Of a stretch of 64,000 bases of DNA, positions 56,591 through 64,000 are shown piece after piece. Location: contig BBMT01000014.1 in NCBI GenBank assembly GCA_000755425.1, forward strand, positions 1 to 64,000, read 5' to 3'. Numbering within the stretch: position 1 is the stretch's first letter; the number at the start of each line of letters is the position of its first letter. Position numbers and translations under genes: made by a program. The notes under the pieces are model-generated. The model saw only the letters and a program-made list of their open reading frames with translations. It had not been told where the DNA came from and made no database searches. Source of the stretch: Vibrio maritimus. Its GTDB lineage: Bacteria; Pseudomonadota; Gammaproteobacteria; Enterobacterales; Vibrionaceae.

Positions 56591-56875
56591 TTAGGATTCG
56601 TGACCAGTATGAAAACGCATCACCGCTTGCGACAGGGCTTTAACATCCAGACCCAGTTCGCCATTCGCCAGTGCATTACGCACCGCTTCGACTTTGGCCA
56701 TATCCACATTGGGCATAGCAGCGAGTTCCGCTTGTGCCTTGTCTAGTGCAGCTGTGTTGGCATTGAATGCCGCTTCAGACACGGTTTTACGCTGCGGCGT
56801 TTCTGCGGTTTGAGTTTTAGACTGGTTGAAGTTGGTTTGTGGAACATGTCCGCCAGCCACTTTGTCGATTTTCAT
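56591..56875 (-). CDS. flgM: Anti-sigma-28 factor FlgM (lateral type)
   Basis: FlgM holds the flagellar sigma factor inactive until the hook is finished and is then exported. The 94-residue protein starts MKIDKVAGGHVPQTNFNQ and has the conserved C-terminal sigma-binding region DMAKVEAVRNALANGELGLD VKALSQAVMRF. The N-terminus is disordered, as usual. It heads the flgM-flgN pair and lies 160 bases downstream of flgA in the same direction. I saw no clear sigma-28 promoter there. Confidence 0.9.
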   Translation of the reverse strand: MKIDKVAGGHVPQTNFNQSKTQTAETPQRKTVSEAAFNANTAALDKAQAELAAMPNVDMAKVEAVRNALANGELGLDVKALSQAVMRFHTGHES

Positions 56876-57034
56876 GGTGTTGCTGTCCTATCAAGATGTC
56901 GATAACAGTATAGGGCGACAAAGCGAGCGACAGTATTAAATCTGCCCACCTAAATTGTTGCCCTTTTTTTCTATCTTAATCTCCACATCGATTTCGAGCG
57001 TGCTGAGTGAAAACTGTTACCTTGAGTCAGAAAA

Positions 57035-57757
57035 TTAAAATTGAGTGTGAACTTGGTTCAAACCAGTGACGACGGCGCGAATCACTTTCTTCGACTGGCT
57101 ATTTTGTACTTTGATCTGTTCACCTTCTCCTCCCGTTTGTAGAGCGACGCCTTTGGTGGTGGCATTAAAGCCTCCCTTGGCGGCGATGATCACCACTTCA
57201 TTGCCCTTTTCGACCAACGGGGGATTGCTGACAAATTTGGCATCGATGATCTGTCCTGCGCGTATTCTTCGTGTGACCTGTTTGCCCCGCAATGTCGACA
57301 CGTCGGTGACGAAGGCGGTCGCGCGTGACAAGGTTCGCGTTTCGAGTCGAACTGATTTGGCATCCACCGTGGTATGACGATTGAGCGTGGTGGTTGCCAC
57401 AGCCACAGGCAAGGATAAGGTCGCTTTGATGCTGGCATTAATCCGCCAATCATTCACGCCGTCTTCACAGCTGACACTGCGTTTTAAATTGCCTACAGGC
57501 AGCGTTTGATGGTCACGGCTGCTGATGATGAGCGGTGCTAGGCACTGATCGAGATGTTTTGCTGACTCTGGAACCAATATCACCAGTTTTGCGTCGTGCT
57601 TACCCCAGCGATGGCGCTCGGCGAGCTGCTCAATCTCCAAATCAAGCGCGTGGCGCACCGCGTGCTCGATATCCAACCGCGTCATTTTTGCGTGGCTGGT
57701 GGCGAAAGCAGACAGTGATATTGCCCCCAATAATAGACCTATGATCCATTTCCCCAT
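57035..57757 (-). CDS. flgA: Flagellar P-ring assembly chaperone FlgA (lateral type)
   Basis: FlgA helps FlgI form the P ring in the periplasm. The 240-residue protein has a signal peptide (MGKWIIGLLLGAISLSAFA) and the SAF domain (LSLPVAVATTTLNRHTTVDA, then TLRGKQVTRRIRAGQIID). It ends with the conserved GEGEQIKVQNSQSKKVIRAV. I use the ATG at 57757, where the signal peptide starts. It is divergent from flgB with no cheV or cheR between, unlike the Vibrio polar locus. Confidence 0.93.
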   Translation of the reverse strand: MGKWIIGLLLGAISLSAFATSHAKMTRLDIEHAVRHALDLEIEQLAERHRWGKHDAKLVILVPESAKHLDQCLAPLIISSRDHQTLPVGNLKRSVSCEDGVNDWRINASIKATLSLPVAVATTTLNRHTTVDAKSVRLETRTLSRATAFVTDVSTLRGKQVTRRIRAGQIIDAKFVSNPPLVEKGNEVVIIAAKGGFNATTKGVALQTGGEGEQIKVQNSQSKKVIRAVVTGLNQVHTQF

Positions 57758-57835
57758 GTCATATCTCGCTTCCGTGAATCGGAAGTTCCCCTTCCTTTGT
57801 TTTGTGTAATTCATTGTTTTTATTGAAATAAAAAA

Positions 57836-57852
57836 CTGGCACGCATCTTGTT
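57836..57852 (+). promoter_or_regulatory. Sigma-54 promoter of flgBCDEFGHI
   Basis: CTGGCACGCATCTTGTT matches the -24/-12 consensus TGGCACG-N4-TTGCW with only T for C in the -12 element. It lies 38 bases before the flgB start. Lateral flagellar middle genes of Vibrio depend on sigma-54 and the activator LafK. Confidence 0.82.
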
Positions 57853-57889
57853 GTTAGTTAGGGACGACCGCCCATTTAAGGACAAAGAG

Positions 57890-58252
57890 ATGGCAATCAG
57901 TTTTGACAGTGCGTTAGGCGTGCATCCCGAAGCACTCAATTTTCGAGTTCAGAGAACTAAGGTGCTTGCCAGTAACTTAGCAAATGTCGATACACCTGGG
58001 TACCTAGCAAAAGACCTGAGCTTTACCACGGTGATGAAGCAAGCCAGTGCCAATGGTGTGCACAGCACGACACCAAAGTTGGACATTGCCACTCAATACT
58101 CCGTGCCGTACCAAAACAGCAAAGACGGTAATACGGTAGAGCTGGGCGTTGAGCAGGCCAAATTCACCCAAAACAACATGGATTTTCAAACTAGCCTGAC
58201 CTTCATGAACATGAAGTTTAGTGGGTTAGCGAAAGCGATTGAGGGACGTTAA
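57890..58252 (+). CDS. flgB: Flagellar proximal rod protein FlgB (lateral type)
   Basis: A rod subunit exported by the flagellar type III system. The 120-residue protein has the rod/hook N-terminal motif (QRTKVLASNLANVDTPGYLA) and the C-terminal helix region (NNMDFQTSLTFMNMKFSGLA). AAGGAC precedes the ATG at 57890. It is the first gene of the sigma-54 operon and is followed two bases later by flgC. Confidence 0.95.
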   Translation: MAISFDSALGVHPEALNFRVQRTKVLASNLANVDTPGYLAKDLSFTTVMKQASANGVHSTTPKLDIATQYSVPYQNSKDGNTVELGVEQAKFTQNNMDFQTSLTFMNMKFSGLAKAIEGR

Positions 58253-58254
58253 TC

Positions 58255-58689
58255 ATGTCATTTACTGATATTTATTCTATCGCAGGCTCGGCCATGACGG
58301 CGCAAACGGTACGACTCAATACCGTAGCCAGTAACCTTGCCAACGCAGACGCCGTGTCGGCCAACCCAGATGATGCTTATAAACCGCTCAAGCCGGTATT
58401 TGCCACGGTATATAGCCAAACTCAACTGGCGAGTGAGCAAGGGGTGTACCCCAATGCTGAAGTGCGCATTGTCGATGTGGTGAATAGTGGCGCTAAGGCT
58501 GAGCAGCGTTTTGAACCCAATAACCCACTCGCCAATGAAGAGGGTTATGTCTATTACCCTGGCGTTGATGTGGTGGCGGAGATGGCAGACATGATGTCCG
58601 CATCGCGCAGCTTCGAAACCAACGTCGAAGTATTGTCGAATGTGAAAAGCATGCAGCAAGGATTACTTCGTTTAGGGCAGGGCAGCTAA
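58255..58689 (+). CDS. flgC: Flagellar proximal rod protein FlgC (lateral type)
   Basis: A 144-residue rod subunit. The N-terminus has the rod motif MTAQTVRLNTVASNLANADA. The centre has YVYYPGVDVVAEMADMMSAS and the end is the usual SFETNVEVLSNVKSMQQGLL helix. Two bases after flgB, and its stop overlaps the flgD start by one base. Confidence 0.95.
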   Translation: MSFTDIYSIAGSAMTAQTVRLNTVASNLANADAVSANPDDAYKPLKPVFATVYSQTQLASEQGVYPNAEVRIVDVVNSGAKAEQRFEPNNPLANEEGYVYYPGVDVVAEMADMMSASRSFETNVEVLSNVKSMQQGLLRLGQGS

Positions 58690-59366
58690 TGAGTATTGCA
58701 CAGTTCACCGCGCTGGATGCTGACTCTCCAGTCACTCAGCAAACTAACGCCAACGTGTCTTCGAATCCGCAAGACGCCAATAGCGCCAGCTCGTTGCAAA
58801 ATGAGTTCATCACCTTAATGGTGGCGCAAATCCAAAACCAAGACCCACTTAACCCGCTTGATGGCACCGAGTACGTTAGCCAGCTGGCGCAGTTCTCCCA
58901 GGTGCAAAGTACCGAGAACATGTCGACGCTGATGCAAAACAGCATGGTGCTTCTCGACAACATGCAGGTGCTATCGACGGCAAGCCTAGTGGGTCAAACC
59001 GTGTATGTCGGCAGCAACGAGGTTGAACTGGCGGACGGCGCGCAAAAAGGTCGTATTGAGCTTGCGCACTCATCGAGCCAAGTCAACGTGGTGGTAGAGG
59101 ACGAGTTTGGTCAGAAAACCAAGGTGCCACTTGGCGCTCATCCTGCCGGTGATGTGGATTTCACCATTAACCCAGAAGAGCTGGGTCTTAAGCCGGGCAA
59201 GTACTCTATCTCAGTCGAAGTGCAAGACGGTCAAGCGCAGCCAAATTTGCTGCTGGCGGGTGAAGTTCAACAAGTACGTATTCCTAGCACAGGCGGCGCA
59301 GCGATGGTTAATGTCGCCGGCGTGGGCAATGTGCCTTTCTATGAAATCAGTCAGTTTGGTGCTTAG
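58689..59366 (+). CDS. flgD: Flagellar hook-capping protein FlgD (lateral type)
   Basis: FlgD caps the growing hook and is later displaced. The 225-residue protein has the N-terminal export and cap region (LQNEFITLMVAQIQNQDPLN PLDGTEYVSQLAQFS), the most conserved FlgD sequence, then Ig-like C-terminal domains. Start overlaps the flgC stop (TAATG), implying coupled translation. Confidence 0.94.
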   Translation: MSIAQFTALDADSPVTQQTNANVSSNPQDANSASSLQNEFITLMVAQIQNQDPLNPLDGTEYVSQLAQFSQVQSTENMSTLMQNSMVLLDNMQVLSTASLVGQTVYVGSNEVELADGAQKGRIELAHSSSQVNVVVEDEFGQKTKVPLGAHPAGDVDFTINPEELGLKPGKYSISVEVQDGQAQPNLLLAGEVQQVRIPSTGGAAMVNVAGVGNVPFYEISQFGA

Positions 59367-59409
59367 CGCCGAGTGTAAAACCCATAATTATCAGAATTAA
59401 GAGGACATC

Positions 59410-60606
59410 ATGAGTTTTAATATTGCTTTAAGTGGCTTGGATGCTACTAATACTCAGCTAAACACTATCAGTCACAACATTGCTAACGCATCGACGTACG
59501 GCTTTAAACAAGCGCGTACCGAGTTTTCTGCCGTCTATAACGGTATGCAGGCAGGCGGTGTGGAAGTGGCATCCATTTCGCAAAACTTCGATAAGAATGG
59601 TTCGGTCTCTGGCACGGGTCGTTCGATGGATTTAGCCATCAATGGTAACGGCTTCTTTGTCACTAAAGATGGCATGGGGCAAACCCTTTACACCCGTTCT
59701 GGTGTGTTTGGCACGGACAAAGACAACTACGTAGTCGGCAATACAGGTGCTAAGCTGCAAGGCTACAGTGTTGATAGCAATAACAACCTGCTTGAAGGCT
59801 CTGTCGGCGACATCAAAATCAGCACCTCTTCTCTAGCAGCAAAAGCGACCGACAAACTCGATTTTATCGCTAACTTCGATGCCAGTGCATCGACAATCGA
59901 CCAAGCGGTGACGCCGTTTGATCCAAACAACCCAGACTCCTTTAACTCGTCTTATACCTCAAAGGTTTATGACTCTTTAGGTAACTCTCACACGGTAACG
60001 CAGTACTTCACTAAAACTGCGGACAACACGTGGGAAGTAAACGTGCAAGTTGACGGTGGCACCACGCCTGTGTCAACGGTTCCAGTGACGTTCAATCCAG
60101 ACGGCACCCTCAATTCCCCAACGGGTTCGACCAACATCAGCTTCCCAGCTGCAGGTGCAGAGCCAATGAGCATCGATATTAGTCTTGAGGGCAGCACACA
60201 GTTTGGCGCTGCGTTTGGTGTGAGCACCAACAGTCCAAATGGTTACACCTCAGGTGAGCTAGCGGGTGTGCGTGTTGAGAACAACGGCATGGTATTCGCG
60301 ACTTACACCAATGGTCAGTCACAGCTTCAAGGTCAGGTGGTGCTGGCGAACTTTGCGAACCCACAAGGCTTGGCAAAAACCAATGGTACTGCTTGGACAC
60401 AAAGCTTTAGCTCGGGTGCTCCTGTGGTGGGTACGCCGGGTACTGGCGTGTTGGGCGATCTGACACCGGGTGCACTGGAAGGTTCAAACGTTGATTTGAC
60501 TTCAGAGCTTGTGAACCTGATGACGGCGCAGCGCAACTACCAAGCGAACGCGAAGACGATCTCTACGTCTGACAAACTTACTCAAGCGCTGTTTAACGCG
60601 GTATAG
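59410..60606 (+). CDS. flgE: Flagellar hook protein FlgE (lateral type)
   Basis: The structural subunit of the hook, 398 residues. N-terminal rod/hook motif NTQLNTISHNIANASTYGFK, the central FlgE body with MDLAINGNGFFVTKDGMGQT and YTRSGVFGTDKDNYVVG, and the C-terminal VDLTSELVNLMTAQRNYQAN AKTISTSDKL. AAGAGGACATC precedes the ATG. The intergenic gap after flgD is 43 bases, the largest before flgH. Confidence 0.95.
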   Translation: MSFNIALSGLDATNTQLNTISHNIANASTYGFKQARTEFSAVYNGMQAGGVEVASISQNFDKNGSVSGTGRSMDLAINGNGFFVTKDGMGQTLYTRSGVFGTDKDNYVVGNTGAKLQGYSVDSNNNLLEGSVGDIKISTSSLAAKATDKLDFIANFDASASTIDQAVTPFDPNNPDSFNSSYTSKVYDSLGNSHTVTQYFTKTADNTWEVNVQVDGGTTPVSTVPVTFNPDGTLNSPTGSTNISFPAAGAEPMSIDISLEGSTQFGAAFGVSTNSPNGYTSGELAGVRVENNGMVFATYTNGQSQLQGQVVLANFANPQGLAKTNGTAWTQSFSSGAPVVGTPGTGVLGDLTPGALEGSNVDLTSELVNLMTAQRNYQANAKTISTSDKLTQALFNAV

Positions 60607-60615
60607 AGGTAGGCC

Positions 60616-61347
60616 ATGGATAGCTTGCTATTTACTGCGACCACGGGCGCAAGTCGCGTCCTTAAAGCGCAGCATGTTCGTTCTAACAACTTATCGAACG
60701 CCGATACGGCGGGCTTTCGTGCGGATATGGAACGCGTCAACAGCGTTCCATTGCAAGGCTCAGGTTTTGATGGCCGCACTATGGTAGTCACCAACTCAGC
60801 CGCGACGCGATTTGATTCAGGCGACGTGGTGAAAACCGGTCGTCCCCTCGACATTGCCATCATGGGCGAAGGTTACATCAGTGTTCAAACCCCTGCCGGA
60901 AATGAAGCCTACACCCGAGCCGGTAATATCAAAGTCGATGATTTGGGTGCCATGACCATCAATGGTTTTGCCGTTGTTGGTGATAACGGCCCTATGGTGC
61001 TGCCAGAATTTCAAAAAGTGGAAATCAGTGAGCGCGGCCGTGTGTCGGTGATCCCACCGGGTGGCGGTGCAGAAGTGGAAGTCGGCACACTGAAACTGGT
61101 GAAGCCGGAGATCACTCAACTGCAAAAAGAGAGCGACAGCTTACTACACAGCCTTGATGGTCAGCCGTTTGCCGCTGACGCTACCGTCAATTTAGCGCCT
61201 GAGCATATCGAAAGCAGTAACGTTTCAGCCATTGATGAGCTGCTGAGCGTGATGTCTCTCACTCGCAACTTCGAGATGCAGATCCGCATGATGAAAACCG
61301 CGGAAACCCTAGCGCAATCCGGAAACAAATTAATGAGTGCGAGCTAG
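60616..61347 (+). CDS. flgF: Flagellar rod protein FlgF (lateral type)
   Basis: A 243-residue proximal rod subunit. N-terminal MDSLLFTATTGASRVLKAQH and RSNNLSNADTAGFRADMERV, central LDIAIMGEGYISVQTPAGNE AYTRAGNI, and the C-terminal VSAIDELLSVMSLTRNFEMQ. Starts nine bases after flgE with GAGGTAGGCC as ribosome site. Confidence 0.95.
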   Translation: MDSLLFTATTGASRVLKAQHVRSNNLSNADTAGFRADMERVNSVPLQGSGFDGRTMVVTNSAATRFDSGDVVKTGRPLDIAIMGEGYISVQTPAGNEAYTRAGNIKVDDLGAMTINGFAVVGDNGPMVLPEFQKVEISERGRVSVIPPGGGAEVEVGTLKLVKPEITQLQKESDSLLHSLDGQPFAADATVNLAPEHIESSNVSAIDELLSVMSLTRNFEMQIRMMKTAETLAQSGNKLMSAS

Positions 61348-61371
61348 AAGGCTCGCCAACAGGAGTAAACC

Positions 61372-62157
61372 ATGCATTCAGCATTGTGGGTCAGTAAAAC
61401 AGGGATGGCCGCCCAAGATACCAAAATGACGGCGATTTCCAACAACCTTGCCAACGTTAATACCGTCGGTTTTAAGCGTGACCGAGTGGTATTTGAAGAC
61501 TTGTTCTACAGCATTCAACGCCAACCTGGCGCTCAGGTAGACCAAGTGAACGAGCTGCCAACCGGTGTTCAGTTGGGTAGTGGTGTTCGTGTTGTGGGTA
61601 CGCAAAAAGTGTTCACACAGGGCAGTTCACAAAACACAGGACAAGAGCTGGATTTAGCCGTCATGGGACAGGGTTTTTTCCAAATCGAAAATTCCGATGG
61701 CCAGATCATGTACACGCGCAACGGCCAGTTTCATGTCAACTCAGAAGGCCTGATGGTCAATAGCCAAGGCTTACCGCTTGAGCCGCAAGTTCAAATCCCA
61801 GACAACGCATTGACGGTTTCTGTGGGTGTCGATGGCACGGTGACGGCAACCACTGCCGACGGCCCTGCACCACAAGAACTGGGTCAAATTACCCTAGCTA
61901 AGTTCATCAACCCAGCAGGTCTTGAAGCCATTGGTGGCAACTTGTTTAAAGAGACAGAAGCGAGCGGTCAGGCTCAAGAGCTGATTGCAGGTGAAGAAGG
62001 TGCAGGCAGCATCAAACAAGGCGCACTGGAAGGTTCAAACGTGCAAGTGGTGGAAGAGATGGTTGATATGATCACCACACAGCGCGCTTATGAAATGAAC
62101 GCTAAGGTCGTGTCGGCGGCCGATGACATGCTCAAGTTTGTCGCGCAAGCGGTGTAA
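61372..62157 (+). CDS. flgG: Flagellar distal rod protein FlgG (lateral type)
   Basis: A 261-residue distal rod subunit. N-terminal MHSALWVSKTGMAAQDTKMT and ISNNLANVNTVGFKRDRVVF, central LDLAVMGQGFFQIENSDGQ, and C-terminal GSNVQVVEEMVDMITTQRAYEM. Highly conserved throughout. CAGGAG precedes the ATG. Confidence 0.96.
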   Translation: MHSALWVSKTGMAAQDTKMTAISNNLANVNTVGFKRDRVVFEDLFYSIQRQPGAQVDQVNELPTGVQLGSGVRVVGTQKVFTQGSSQNTGQELDLAVMGQGFFQIENSDGQIMYTRNGQFHVNSEGLMVNSQGLPLEPQVQIPDNALTVSVGVDGTVTATTADGPAPQELGQITLAKFINPAGLEAIGGNLFKETEASGQAQELIAGEEGAGSIKQGALEGSNVQVVEEMVDMITTQRAYEMNAKVVSAADDMLKFVAQAV

Positions 62158-62229
62158 CGAATTTCGGAAACCAAATTCGTTAAGTAATTAGTTGAGTGAG
62201 CGGGAGATAACGTGAAAGGAAGTAGTAAT

Positions 62230-62919
62230 ATGAAATGGTTTTCGCGACGCCTAATAGAAAAAGGCATAGTGGCACTGACGGTGCTACTGCTCGCTGGATG
62301 TGCAGCCAGACAAGAGTTTGTGCCGCCAGAGCCAGATGAGCAGAAGTATGCGCCGCCGGAGCTAAACTACGCGCTGCCTGAGGCAACGAATGGCAGTTTG
62401 TACCGTCATCAATACAACCTCACGTTATTTCAAGATCGTCGTGCTTATCGCGTCGGCGATGTGCTCACCATTCTACTGGTTGAAGAAACTCAATCGAGCA
62501 AAAAAGCCGATACCAAATTTGGTAAGTCATCGAACGTAGATTTTGGTGCTGCCAACATAGGCGGAACCACGATTAATGACACGGCGGTGGGCATCAGCGG
62601 TAATCGCGCTTTTGATGGCAGTGCTGCCAGCTCGCAAGGGAATAAGCTTGAGGGTGCTATTACGGTTACCGTGCATGAAGTGATGCCAAATGGCGTACTT
62701 AAAGTCAGCGGTGAAAAGTGGATCCGCCTGAACCAAGGTGATGAGTTTATCCGCGTCACCGGGATTATTCGCGTCGACGATGTTGACCGTTATAACCAAG
62801 TCTTTTCACACCGTATCGGTGACGCCCGCATAACCTACTCTGGACGCGGCGCTTTAGCAGATAGCAACTCAGCGGGTTGGCTAACGCAATTCTTCACAAG
62901 CCCTTGGATGCCATTCTAA
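62230..62919 (+). CDS. flgH: Flagellar L-ring lipoprotein FlgH (lateral type)
   Basis: FlgH forms the outer-membrane L ring. The 229-residue protein has a lipoprotein signal (KGIVALTVLLLAGCAARQEF, LAGC lipobox). It continues with SLYRHQYNLTLFQDRRAYRV GDVLTILL and EGAITVTVHEVMPNGVLKVSGEKW. I use the ATG at 62230, preceded by AAAGGAAG; a GTG at 62212 is the longer option. Its stop overlaps the flgI start (TAATG). Confidence 0.94.
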   Translation: MKWFSRRLIEKGIVALTVLLLAGCAARQEFVPPEPDEQKYAPPELNYALPEATNGSLYRHQYNLTLFQDRRAYRVGDVLTILLVEETQSSKKADTKFGKSSNVDFGAANIGGTTINDTAVGISGNRAFDGSAASSQGNKLEGAITVTVHEVMPNGVLKVSGEKWIRLNQGDEFIRVTGIIRVDDVDRYNQVFSHRIGDARITYSGRGALADSNSAGWLTQFFTSPWMPF

Positions 62920-64000
62920 TGTTGAAACTTCGTCACTTTTTTAACGCCCTTTTCGCTGTGTTTGCTTTTGGTTTAACGCCAATGGCGCAGGCGGAAGTGG
63001 AAATCCCAATTATGGATTTGGTTGACGTACAAGGTGTGCGTAGCAACCAACTTGTCGGTTACGGCTTGGTCGTGGGTCTAGATGGCCAAGGTGATCGCAA
63101 CCAAGTGAAATTCACTGCTCAATCGATTACCAACATGTTGCGTCAGTTTGGCGTGCAGATTGGCGACGATGCCAATCCAAAGCTGCGTAATGTTGCCTCG
63201 GTTAGTGTGACCGCCTCGGTCGACCCTATGGCAGGCCCCGGCCAGATGCTGGATATTGTGGTGTCGTCGATTGGTGATGCAAAGAGCCTGCGTGGCGGCA
63301 CGTTACTGTTAACGCCTCTGCGTGGTGTCGATGGTGAAGTGTACGCCGTGGCTCAAGGTAATGTGGTTGTGGGTGGCGTGTCTGCGGAAGGGCGCAGCGG
63401 CTCCAAGATTGCGGTCAACACGCCAACGGCCGGCCGTGTACCAAATGGTGCAACGCTGGAGCGTGAAATTCCATCGGACTTTAATACCCGTCCACAAATT
63501 ACCCTAAACCTGCGCAAAGCAAGCTTTACGACGGCGAAGAACATCGCCCGTGAAATCAACAGCACCTTTGGTCCCGATGTGGCGATTGCAGTCAACAAGG
63601 TTCGAGTTGACATGCGTGCCCCAAAAGATTCCCAGCAGCGCGTGACGATGATGTCGATGCTAGAAGAAATGAGCGTGGTTGAAGGCCGCAAGCCAGCACG
63701 TATTGTGTTCAACTCGCGCACCGGCACTGTGGTGGTGGGTAAAAATGTCAAAGTCACCGAAGCCGCAGTCAGTCATGGCAACTTGACGGTCGCGATCAGT
63801 GAATCGCAGCGCGTCAGCCAGCCTAACGCCTTTGCCGATGGCGATACCGTAGTGGTAGACCAAACGAAAATCGACATCAATGAAGATCAGGCACAAATGG
63901 TGATTTGGCCGGAAGGAACTGAGCTGAATACAATCGTCAACGCGGTGAATAGTTTAGGCGCAACGCCAACCGACTTAATGTCAATTCTGCAAGCGCTGCA
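62919..64000 (+). CDS. flgI: Flagellar P-ring protein FlgI (lateral type, cut by the window edge)
   Basis: FlgI forms the periplasmic P ring with help from FlgA. The signal peptide MLKLRHFFNALFAVFAFGLT...AQA precedes IMDLVDVQGVRSNQLVGYGL VVGLDGQGD, the family hallmark. It continues with RNVASVSVTASVDPMAGPGQ and VVVGKNVKVTEAAVSHGNLT. The ATG at 62919 overlaps the flgH stop. Open to base 64000, about 360 residues; the family is usually about 365, so only a few residues are missing. Confidence 0.95.
   Translation, partial: MLKLRHFFNALFAVFAFGLTPMAQAEVEIPIMDLVDVQGVRSNQLVGYGLVVGLDGQGDRNQVKFTAQSITNMLRQFGVQIGDDANPKLRNVASVSVTASVDPMAGPGQMLDIVVSSIGDAKSLRGGTLLLTPLRGVDGEVYAVAQGNVVVGGVSAEGRSGSKIAVNTPTAGRVPNGATLEREIPSDFNTRPQITLNLRKASFTTAKNIAREINSTFGPDVAIAVNKVRVDMRAPKDSQQRVTMMSMLEEMSVVEGRKPARIVFNSRTGTVVVGKNVKVTEAAVSHGNLTVAISESQRVSQPNAFADGDTVVVDQTKIDINEDQAQMVIWPEGTELNTIVNAVNSLGATPTDLMSILQAL

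Noticed and set aside
56880..57034. Sigma-28 promoter upstream of flgM
   Set aside because: No arrangement on the minus strand fits the -35/-10 consensus and spacing well enough to report.

Overview
The window reads as a large-chromosome segment of a marine Vibrio (Gammaproteobacteria). Its left half keeps much of an arrangement known from E. coli: tRNA-Asp end, trpT, ilvY/ilvC and rep, then an argX-hisR-proM tRNA operon, then gor, rlmJ, prlC, rsmJ, uspA, uspB and yhiN. Vibrio-type features include TetR-RND efflux genes, a GH19 chitinase, ferritin and a second set of flagellar genes.

Layout: 1-315 tRNA-Trp with a partial tail duplicate; 393-2910 divergent ilvY/ilvC; 3031-8295 ubiK and a tetR-MFP-RND efflux operon with an 18-bp palindromic operator; 8438-10943 rep and cytochrome c5; 11191-12165 tRNA operon with repeated tRNA-Pro tails; 12922-18317 a peptide ABC transporter operon; 18429-20466 a SPOR protein and an acyltransferase; 20579-26965 a minus-strand block of lipoprotein, ECF-like sigma factor, secreted protein, Ser/Thr kinase and chitinase; 27241-31306 gor, two glutathione transferases and rlmJ; 31492-38597 prlC and rsmJ, separated by paired palindromic elements, a P-type cation ATPase and asnC; 38733-43286 a hypothetical gene, a DMT exporter, uspA, ftnA, uspB and yhiN; 43405-48395 an alpha-glucoside utilisation group (aldo/keto reductase, GH4, GntR, PTS EIICB); 48464-52468 galU, MATE, hexapeptide acetyltransferase and GT2; 52822-55291 an NRAMP-like and a DMT transporter; 55402-64000 a lytic transglycosylase-like gene, flgN, flgM and flgA divergent from a sigma-54-type promoter and flgBCDEFGHI (flgI runs off the edge). 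The lack of cheV/cheR between flgA and flgB fits a lateral rather than polar flagellar locus.

About 27 reading-frame breaks fall in otherwise well-conserved genes, including housekeeping ones (rep, gor, prlC, yhiN). Nearly all are repaired by adding back one base. I treat them as probable sequencing or assembly deletions, give full gene extents, and mark the breaks.

The most interesting block is the kinase / secreted protein / ECF-like sigma operon at 22047-25351, next to a chitinase and a lipoprotein. It resembles systems in which a Ser/Thr kinase activates an ECF sigma factor by phosphorylation. Other points of interest are tRNA-tail repeats behind trpT and proM, twin MITE-like palindromes, a GT2-acetyltransferase-MATE trio, and a lateral-type flagellar locus linked to large-chromosome genes.
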